A stretch of 64,000 nucleotides of DNA from Rhizophagus irregularis. Its lineage: Eukaryota > Glomeromycota > Glomeromycetes > Glomerales > Glomeraceae. The notes under the pieces are model-generated. The model saw nothing but the letters and a program-made list of their open reading frames with translations, had not been told where the DNA came from and made no database searches. The stretch covers positions 2,898,001-2,962,000 of the forward strand of contig NC_089451.1 of NCBI RefSeq assembly GCF_026210795.1, in the 5' to 3' direction. Position 1 is the stretch's first letter, and each line of letters starts with the position of its first letter. The translations under genes were made by a program, and so were the position numbers. Below are positions 55,422 through 62,011 of this stretch, in pieces.

Positions 55422-56612
55422 ATGGATCTTTATGTATACAATTTGGACGAGTACACGACCGACTCGAGACAGGGTAATGAGTTTGCCCCATCATGGCCTT
55501 TCCGTCTTGCCGTAGCAGGAAGTTCTGACTCGGGTAAGACAACTATGATTATTAATTTGTTAATGGGAGACAAGAAGGCAAAGGAGGATGGCGAAAGGTA
55601 CATATTATGTGATGCGGTAATTCTAGTTGGCAGATACCTCGATGAACCGAAGTGGGCAGTCGTACGTGATTTTTTCAAAGAAGAAGAAATTCCGTTTACC
55701 GCAGTATCCCATAGTGAGATTCCAAATGTTAAGGACTTCAACTCCACCCAGGCTACTGTGGTAATCTTCGAGGATTTGATGGATGCGCCTAAAAAAACCC
55801 AGGATCTCATCACTGGATTTTTTACACACGGGCGTCACAAAAATATCTCGTGTATCTATGTGGCCCAAAGATTCTTTACCATTCCCAAGGCTATTCGTGA
55901 AAATGTGAATTATATTTCCCTACATGGAGGTCACGGAAGTTTGACCGATACTAAGAGGATCATCCGCCAGTATACAGGAGAATCGGAGTCACTAGCTCCA
56001 GTAATCGATGACCTTACTCTGCAACGCGAATTTATAGTATTTGATCTTAGAAGATCCAAGAGCGATCCGTTATCCATTCGGGTTAGATGGGATACTAGTC
56101 TCAGTTCGATCACTGATCAATCTCAGTTCGATCCTAGTTCAAACTCAGTTCAATCCCCGTTCGATCCGAGTTTGAACCCAGTTCGATCAAAGTTTAGTCC
56201 TTATGGCCAGAAAGCCGTAGCTGAAGCAAAAAAGTCCTCCCAGCTAATCGAGTTTGCTCGGGAATATCCATCGCCTAAAGAGAGAAAACACCTTCTCGTA
56301 TCTGGTGTTATAGCTAAGAACGCAGATACCTGGATTAAGTACGTCTTTCGGGAAGCCTACGGACTATCTGGTAAAACCCTGGGATCAGACTTCCAAAAAT
56401 TCTTAGCAAAAGTACGGGATAGGACCGCGAAGACTGAAATTCCAAAATCTGAGACCGTAAAGGAGTTATTCTCCCGATATGAAGTCCTGAAGTCTAGTCA
56501 CCCTTTGGATAATAAAAAATTAATAGAAGGCATCGGGGTCCTTTTACAGATCTTTTCTAAGGGTCATATGGACCGTCGAGCATTACGAGTAGGGATCAAT
56601 AGTATTTTGTAA
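55422..56612 (+). CDS. A32/FtsK-type packaging ATPase of the virus-like element, 396 residues
   Basis: This is the motor that drives DNA into virus-like particles. The Walker A motif is LAVAGSSDSGKTTMIINLL (about residues 30-48), Walker B is ATVVIFEDLMDAPKK (about 105-120), and SCIYVAQRFFTIPKAI (about 140-155) is the sensor-type block typical of poxvirus A32-like ATPases. After about residue 215 comes a QFDPSSNSVQSPFDPS repeat linker. A second domain, FAREYPSPKERKHLLVSGVI onwards, has no match that I recognise. This gene is a strong marker that the element is, or was, able to form particles. Confidence 0.88.
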   Translation: MDLYVYNLDEYTTDSRQGNEFAPSWPFRLAVAGSSDSGKTTMIINLLMGDKKAKEDGERYILCDAVILVGRYLDEPKWAVVRDFFKEEEIPFTAVSHSEIPNVKDFNSTQATVVIFEDLMDAPKKTQDLITGFFTHGRHKNISCIYVAQRFFTIPKAIRENVNYISLHGGHGSLTDTKRIIRQYTGESESLAPVIDDLTLQREFIVFDLRRSKSDPLSIRVRWDTSLSSITDQSQFDPSSNSVQSPFDPSLNPVRSKFSPYGQKAVAEAKKSSQLIEFAREYPSPKERKHLLVSGVIAKNADTWIKYVFREAYGLSGKTLGSDFQKFLAKVRDRTAKTEIPKSETVKELFSRYEVLKSSHPLDNKKLIEGIGVLLQIFSKGHMDRRALRVGINSIL

Positions 56613-56625
56613 GAATCTGGTTGCT

Positions 56626-57177
56626 TTAGCAACCCATCTCGCGAAGTTTTTCCGCAGAAGCCCTAAGAATCATGGCACTTTTTTTACGTCCTTCGAAGTC
56701 AATCCGTAGCATCCTAGCTTTTAATCCAATAGCTCCTAAGGCTCGAGAAGCAAAGTTCTTAGTCATCGGATTTCTTACATGATTTACATAGTTCTCATAG
56801 AATGTAGTAAAGGGTTCATCAATACCATCCGGATATGTATTCCGTAAGAACTGATATAAGGCAATTTCCCCACTGTCACATCCAATGGCTATAAGCTGTT
56901 CAAGAAGCCACTTCCTAGTATCCTCGTATGAATCTCCGTCCATAATTTTCATATCTAGTCTTTGTGTGAATAATTGCGTAAAATCCGCATTACTTGCCCG
57001 ACGGATAATCTGGACCAACTTATCCCTGGCAAGTCCCAAGGCTTGTAAAGGTTCACTCTCGTCACCAATCTTCTTTATAATCTGTCTATACAACACGCTG
57101 GATAATCCTCTATATGCCGCTTTTGCAGAGAATACTCCACAGTTCTGACACTGGTTTATTACGATTGATGTTGACAT
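56626..57177 (-). CDS. Unidentified ORF of the virus-like element, 183 residues
   Basis: I do not recognise the family. The protein begins MSTSIVINQCQNCGVFSAKA, with a single CX2C, and is otherwise helical (LARDKLVQIIRRASNADFTQ, DTRKWLLEQLIAIGCDSGE). It ends in a basic segment, IDFEGRKKSAMILRAS. It is convergent with the ATPase gene, 13 bp between stops. The reading frame is closed-packed with its neighbours, which supports it being a real gene. Confidence 0.7.
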   Translation of the reverse strand: MSTSIVINQCQNCGVFSAKAAYRGLSSVLYRQIIKKIGDESEPLQALGLARDKLVQIIRRASNADFTQLFTQRLDMKIMDGDSYEDTRKWLLEQLIAIGCDSGEIALYQFLRNTYPDGIDEPFTTFYENYVNHVRNPMTKNFASRALGAIGLKARMLRIDFEGRKKSAMILRASAEKLREMGC

Positions 57178-57338
57178 GGCTATCTTTCTTTGATTATTCG
57201 CTCACTTAGTATCCTTCACAATCTTTTTTATATATTGTTATCTTTAAATACCTGTCATTTGTATAAAAAAAAAATAACTGGCATTAAGGGATCAACCGTT
57301 GGAAAGACCGGAAGACCAGAGGACCGGAGGACTCACCA

Positions 57339-57923
57339 TTAGGAAGCGCAGTCCTTGCACAACTTGTCCGTTAAGTCACTTGGGCTTACAGGCATGAGAC
57401 ATTCCCTACACAACTCAATATTAAGCTCTGCAAGTCTCGGGGCATAGTCCTCCAAAGTTCGTGGATGACCGGAAGGACCGGAGGAAGGTGTCCCGTTAGT
57501 CGTATTCTGCTGTAAGATAAAATCATCATATTCATCTTGGTCAGCTTGAATAGCGGCTCTGATTTGTTGTATATTATTGAAAGTTAACCGCTGGCCATCA
57601 AGATTTTCCTCATTATAGCGTGTTTCATTGATGATTTCATCTATAAGCTCCTCCTCTTCAGAATGAACAAGGTAGTAGTCCTCAACTACCTCGTAGTCAC
57701 TCTCAACCAGTCTATGATACGTTCTAGTACCGTGTTGAATATAGCGTCCTGTATCTGTATTTAAATATACAGGTTGTTCCTGGGGTGGAGGCGGTACGGT
57801 TTGTCTACGGACAAGCCTTCCATCGATATAATCATGGGATTCCATAACTATTCGATTAAAGGTATCTCCACCAACACGGATTGGACGTCCGGTTATAGGA
57901 TTAGTTATATAAGGGTATGACAT
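57339..57923 (-). CDS. ORF with two NPxTGR-type motifs, 194 residues
   Basis: The N-terminus YITNPITGRPIRVGGDTFNR resembles the short peptide NPxTGRxIxxxGxTY that recurs in large DNA viruses, for example in 2-cysteine adaptor domains. A second copy, VYLNTDTGRYIQHGTRTYHR, is at about residues 50-70. The middle is acidic (EDYYLVHSEEEELIDEIINE). The C-terminus has a CX2C...CX2C pattern (LCRECLMP and KLCKDC) that could bind zinc. Function unknown. Confidence 0.7.
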   Translation of the reverse strand: MSYPYITNPITGRPIRVGGDTFNRIVMESHDYIDGRLVRRQTVPPPPQEQPVYLNTDTGRYIQHGTRTYHRLVESDYEVVEDYYLVHSEEEELIDEIINETRYNEENLDGQRLTFNNIQQIRAAIQADQDEYDDFILQQNTTNGTPSSGPSGHPRTLEDYAPRLAELNIELCRECLMPVSPSDLTDKLCKDCAS

Positions 57924-57959
57924 GTCTTTTTTCTGTACGTGTCTACATACCTAATTGTT

Positions 57960-57969
57960 ATCTTCAATT
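57960..57969 (-). promoter_or_regulatory. Shared promoter motif AATTGAAGAT (gene 57339-57923)
   Basis: On the minus strand the 10-mer lies 37 bp before the ATG at 57923 and is identical to the one before gene 50242. Confidence 0.5.
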
Positions 57970-58419
57970 TACAATAACCAAGTGACATCGTCATCAGTCC
58001 TTGTCAAAAAATGCGAGGATGCCTGATGATGAGGTTACATGGTCATCAGTCCTTGTCGCAAAACACGAGGATACCTGATGAATAAGTTATTGGATTATTG
58101 GCCTAAAAAGCATTCATGGAAAAACTATGGATTATATTACAGAAAATGTGAACGGAGTTCATGTCACGTGATACCCTGAACAAATGTGTAGAGTGTCACG
58201 TGATTTCATGCGGTACGTAGATCATTTCCTTTTTGGGCGATACCCGTTCCACAAAAAATCGATTTTGGTAAAAATGCGTTTGGAACCTTGTGTAACATAA
58301 ATTTCCTTTTTCGGTAATTCGGGATTACGCGGTAATGCCGGCCGGATCTAAAAAATATGACTCTGCAGGGTAATTCCTACGAAAGTCAAGTACAAAATGC
58401 TTACTCCTGTTGAGTCCAT
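57970..58419. other. Largest intergenic gap in the virus-like element
   Basis: The gap holds no ORF of note. It contains the hairpin repeats and paired TGTCACGTGAT sites, plus GGTAATTC...GGGATTACGCGGTAATG near 58313. It is a candidate origin, regulatory or packaging region, by position only. Confidence 0.4.
57980..58085. repeat. Two tandem hairpin-forming repeats of about 50 bp
   Basis: GTCATCAGTCCTTGTC, an A-run, GCGAGGATGCCTGATGA is repeated with small changes: GTCATCAGTCCTTGTC, GCAAAACACGAGGATACCTGA. In each, TCATCAG pairs with CTGATGA and TCCT with AGGA. This sits in the largest gene-free gap of the element. Two copies of TGTCACGTGAT follow at about 58160 and 58192. Confidence 0.7.
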
Positions 58420-58824
58420 TTATACCACTCCCAGTCCCCAAGGATCGCCTCCCCATCTTTGTTCACTTAATGCATACTCTATGGTTTCCCTCTCTTGGGG
58501 GTCCACGACCATCCCATTCCTAAGCATTTTCTCCATAATATAAAGCTGATCCTCGGTGAGGCGGTTTATCCATCTTTTATAGAGGTCGTTTACATCTTCA
58601 AACGTTATCCAGTCAATTTCCCTCTTTATATAATGCTTTCCGAGAGCTCGGATTTCACAGTACACATCCCCGATCGTAGTGGCATAATTTTTCCACCTCT
58701 TATATGCCTCTCGACGAACTTCCTGCCACCACACTCTATCTACCTTACTCGCTGCAATAAGGTCAGTATCCGGGATCTTTGCGACAATGCGTTCGACTAT
58801 TTCTACTGGTAATCGGTCCAACAT
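58420..58824 (-). CDS. F-box ORF of the virus-like element, 134 residues
   Basis: The protein opens with a clear F-box: MLDRLPVEIVERIVAKIPDT, then ASKVDRVWWQEVRREAYKRW (residues 1-45). The conserved L-P, I-A-KIPD-L and V-R-WW spacing matches host F-box genes in this same window (LP...VNRLWCET...LWRN). The remaining 90 residues are helical and end WGGDPWGLGVV. It is too short to hold a leucine-rich array. It may recruit a host SCF ligase against a specific target. It could derive from a host gene or from virus-borne F-box genes. Confidence 0.78.
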   Translation of the reverse strand: MLDRLPVEIVERIVAKIPDTDLIAASKVDRVWWQEVRREAYKRWKNYATTIGDVYCEIRALGKHYIKREIDWITFEDVNDLYKRWINRLTEDQLYIMEKMLRNGMVVDPQERETIEYALSEQRWGGDPWGLGVV

Positions 58825-58850
58825 GATGTTATGTTACTTATACTATAGCC

Positions 58851-58860
58851 ATCTTCAATT
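58851..58860 (-). promoter_or_regulatory. Shared promoter motif AATTGAAGAT (F-box ORF)
   Basis: On the minus strand this identical 10-mer lies 27 bp before the ATG at 58824. Confidence 0.5.
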
Positions 58861-58933
58861 ACTGTATGCCTATTACACATGGATAAAAAATATAGACTAA
58901 ATTCGTACAGGATCGTAGGACCACAGGAGCCGC

Positions 58934-59404
58934 TTATGCAAGAAGTTCTGTTAAGGTTTTCTCAGCCTCGTTTTTAGTAATAGCTCGCTTTGGGGGACCG
59001 GTTGATGAGTCCTTAGTCGCATTATAATACAATTCGAAGAGGGCCTCAAGCTTATCTAGGAGAGCTTGTTTATTCTTGTATGATTCGCGGATTTTTGCTA
59101 TTTTAGCAGTATATGCCGCATTATCTGGGAAGAGTTTTCTGGCCACGAACTTCACATATGATACAGGAGAATTTGCCGTTTGGATTCGCTTGATATACTT
59201 CACGTGGTCCTGGACGAGGTAACTGGTTTTGCTAAACCCAGATACTAATGCGACTACTATAGTATCTTTTAATGCGCGGATAATCTTGGGGACAGTTTCG
59301 TCAGAGACAACATTAGGCTGAATGCGCGATGCCTCGTAAATAACCTCCTCACTAGTGCTGTCAGTGCTGTTAACAATGCTTGCGAATTCGGTATATGTTG
59401 ACAT
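58934..59404 (-). CDS. Unidentified helical ORF of the virus-like element, 156 residues
   Basis: Family unknown. It begins MSTYTEFASIVNSTDSTSEE and is predicted by eye to be all helical (PKIIRALKDTIVVALVSG, KLFPDNAAYTAKIAKIRESY). It has a basic-acidic C-terminus, RAITKNEAEKTLTELLA. No cysteines or membrane segments. It is packed between neighbours in the same orientation and has the shared promoter motif. Confidence 0.68.
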   Translation of the reverse strand: MSTYTEFASIVNSTDSTSEEVIYEASRIQPNVVSDETVPKIIRALKDTIVVALVSGFSKTSYLVQDHVKYIKRIQTANSPVSYVKFVARKLFPDNAAYTAKIAKIRESYKNKQALLDKLEALFELYYNATKDSSTGPPKRAITKNEAEKTLTELLA

Positions 59405-59432
59405 GATTCTTTGTACTTTGTAAAAAATATAA

Positions 59433-59442
59433 ATCTTCAGTT
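59433..59442 (-). promoter_or_regulatory. Shared promoter motif, variant AACTGAAGAT
   Basis: On the minus strand it lies 29 bp before the ATG at 59404 and differs from the other three copies at one base. Confidence 0.45.
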
Positions 59443-59486
59443 ACCTGTTCATTCGAATGAGAAAAAATAAATATGAACCTCAGGGT

Positions 59487-60023
59487 TTACACTTGGGATA
59501 CTGCAAGACAGTAGAAGCGTCGCTCGGCCTTTTGCATCAATGGAGAGCCTGGTCTATATAACCAGGGGATAGCGACTTTCTGGATTATCCTAGCCGCTTT
59601 ATTGTTCCTTCTTTCTATATATCTCCTAAAGGCATTCTGGATCATTTCAGCATGATGAGTATAATAGTCGAAATTAAAATGCTTTGGGCAACTATATAAA
59701 TGTAGTCGCACCGCTTGATCCATGAAAGCGTCAGCTCCCCATCCGCGATCAATAAAAGATTTACAGTAGGTACAGTACCACCTATTTGGTAGTCGTGATA
59801 CTATTCTCCTAATGTGCACAATATAAGCATATACAGCTTGACGAGACCTTGGATAAGGTAGCCGCCTATGAAAACCTATTCTACTACAAGTCTCATAATA
59901 TTGCACAGCATTCTGAATGCGCTTAGCCCACGCGTGGAAACTTTCGTCGTCTTGTCTACCTAATCCGTCAGTGTTTTGCATTTGGGTATCTCGTAAGATT
60001 ACATATCCCATAGGTTTATTCAA
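59487..60023 (-). CDS. Zinc-binding, IQ-like ORF of the virus-like element, 178 residues
   Basis: A Cys/His cluster lies in the centre, RWYCTYCKSFIDRGWGADAF, followed by HLYSCPKHFNFDYYTHHAE. That is CX2C plus downstream H and C residues, a probable zinc site. After it come IQ-type helices (MIQNAFRRYIERRNNKAARI) and a segment PWLYRPGSPLMQKAERRF. Such IQ-plus-Arg/Pro segments are seen in proteins of large DNA viruses. No specific function can be given. Confidence 0.65.
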   Translation of the reverse strand: MNKPMGYVILRDTQMQNTDGLGRQDDESFHAWAKRIQNAVQYYETCSRIGFHRRLPYPRSRQAVYAYIVHIRRIVSRLPNRWYCTYCKSFIDRGWGADAFMDQAVRLHLYSCPKHFNFDYYTHHAEMIQNAFRRYIERRNNKAARIIQKVAIPWLYRPGSPLMQKAERRFYCLAVSQV

Positions 60024-60074
60024 TTATGCCATCACGATATGTCAGTAAAAAATATACATACCGGTCCCTAGCAA

Positions 60075-61928
60075 TCATGTCCAGATAACCTTGTTCGCAT
60101 TTTTCACATGGCAGTATCCCGCGGTTTCAAACTTGAAAGTCTTTAGAGTCGTATCTGCATTCTCTGAACAAGTGAAAAGCGCGGGGCTATCTGGCTGTTC
60201 TTCTAAAATAAATCCGTCTGTATGGATACGTCGTACTTTATCCTTGTATGGTTGAATTGCCTCAGATGTGATTTTGCGTCCACGTGCTAATAAGAATGGG
60301 GCGATCCTGGGATACTCACCTTTGAAGGGATTACCCGGGTTTGTAAACTGGAATCGCCACTGGTCAGATCCTACTGGTATGATAGAGTCGAGTGTATGGC
60401 CCTCTGGAAATGTAAATGGGTCTGTTTGATCTGCGGTGAGTGTCTTGTAATTACGCTTCCTCTGGCATAATGCTCCCCATAATGTGTTGAGGACTCGCTT
60501 TGCCACGCGGCCAGCTATGCCACCCTGGTTTTTAATTTTGAAGAGGAAGTGTACATACTCACCGAATATTACAGTTCCAGGGATTCTCGCTTCTCTATCA
60601 TATATCAATGCATTTGGCTTCCCATCCTGTATTAACTGTATATTGAGACCAAGTTTTTTTGCTCGTTGTAAGTCGATGAATGTATAGATTCCCCTTTTAT
60701 TCTGTCGGAAGAGAATATTATTCCCACTTATTTTGGCACGGAATAATCCATACAAGGCATAACCCCTGTGGTCGACAAAGTCATTAAGTGTCTGGAATTT
60801 ACCCCGTCTGATTGGAAAGTTCACGTTTGATTGTTGGATACTCGGGTATAAACTTGTTGCGTCATACTGTCTTCCATAGCCCTTCCACTCGTTATCTGCC
60901 CAGATTAATCCTCCCATCATTGCATCACTTAACCACTCCGCTTCTATCGGGTCAAGAGGATCATTGGCTGGAATTCCTACACTTAATCGTTCGAATAACC
61001 AGAGAGCCGTTCTTTTGTAAGACCAGTTATGGTATGATAAGTCGATTCCTAAACCGAACTTCTTTGTCTCCTGTAGAAAGGAATTCCGCTCCTCGTGGAT
61101 TCTCTGATATGCTTCTTCAAGAGTTTCATATACTCCAGTCTTACGGTTTTTCTCGACGGAGATGAAAGAACTTTTGGAATTCTTAGTTTTTTGAAACTGC
61201 GCAATTGTGCAAGACTTAACTGTTTTGCCGTTGTATATTGTGACTACATTATTGGTCCCATCTTCATGGTATACAATGGGTAAATTACGCTTTTTATCTA
61301 TTTTACTGGGGTGGAGTCTTCCAGGATTTAACGTGAGGGAGTAATGGCCTTCTGATAGGATGAGAGTCGCACGTCTATCGGACTTACTCTTAGAGATTCG
61401 GGTAATGTCCCCCACAATATTAATTGCGAGACTTCCTGCGAGTTGTTCAACCTTGTCCATGCATGAAACTGGGATGGGAGCATCGCGATTGAGACCTAAT
61501 GCCTTTTTGATATATTCGGGCTTTTCGATTGACTTTGGCATTTTAGAGAATGTGCCGTAGATATTTTTCAGGCATTCATACAGGCAATCATTTAGCTCCC
61601 CGTTGCAACCTCCTGCAACCGGTGGGGCATCTCTCACATAAATTATGAATCGTTCAAAATAATCAGGGTCTGCGTCATCCGGTAGTTGTGCTTCATCGTA
61701 GTGATCCAAGAGTGAGAAAAGGCTAGCTGGTTGGTTTCCTGATGTCCATCCACCGGGTTTCCAGTTTTCATAGGGGAGCAGGATCTGAAATTTATGTGTC
61801 GGATACCGGGATTGGAGTCGCTGTCCAAGTTTTGCTATTGCTCCTCTGGAAAATCTTGCGCCTGAATACTGTAATTCTTTGATATCCGGTCTTGTAGGTA
61901 AAGCACGGACAATCTCTGAATAAACCAT
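60075..61928 (-). CDS. Family-B DNA polymerase of the virus-like element, 617 residues
   Basis: Replicates the element DNA. Motif A is RQYDATSLYPSIQQSNVNFP (about residue 360), motif B is RVAKRVLNTLWGALCQRKRN (about 480) and motif C is RRIHTDGFILEEQ (about 573), the palm-domain order of family B. The N-terminal 300 residues carry a segment CNGELNDCLYECLKNIYG and a region I cannot assign. I did not recognise an exonuclease domain in this ORF. Polinton polymerases are protein-primed; whether this one is cannot be told by eye. Confidence 0.88.
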   Translation of the reverse strand: MVYSEIVRALPTRPDIKELQYSGARFSRGAIAKLGQRLQSRYPTHKFQILLPYENWKPGGWTSGNQPASLFSLLDHYDEAQLPDDADPDYFERFIIYVRDAPPVAGGCNGELNDCLYECLKNIYGTFSKMPKSIEKPEYIKKALGLNRDAPIPVSCMDKVEQLAGSLAINIVGDITRISKSKSDRRATLILSEGHYSLTLNPGRLHPSKIDKKRNLPIVYHEDGTNNVVTIYNGKTVKSCTIAQFQKTKNSKSSFISVEKNRKTGVYETLEEAYQRIHEERNSFLQETKKFGLGIDLSYHNWSYKRTALWLFERLSVGIPANDPLDPIEAEWLSDAMMGGLIWADNEWKGYGRQYDATSLYPSIQQSNVNFPIRRGKFQTLNDFVDHRGYALYGLFRAKISGNNILFRQNKRGIYTFIDLQRAKKLGLNIQLIQDGKPNALIYDREARIPGTVIFGEYVHFLFKIKNQGGIAGRVAKRVLNTLWGALCQRKRNYKTLTADQTDPFTFPEGHTLDSIIPVGSDQWRFQFTNPGNPFKGEYPRIAPFLLARGRKITSEAIQPYKDKVRRIHTDGFILEEQPDSPALFTCSENADTTLKTFKFETAGYCHVKNANKVIWT

Positions 61929-62011
61929 TTGATGTATTTATGAATTGTGTTCAGTTGTAATATAGGTTTTTTATACAAAAAATATAAGATAACTAAGAAG
62001 TGCCTATCTTA

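Noticed and set aside
58420-58824. Host F-box gene rather than an element gene
   Set aside because: It is intronless, balanced in composition, tightly packed and preceded by the same motif as other element genes, so it belongs to the element even if its ancestry is host.
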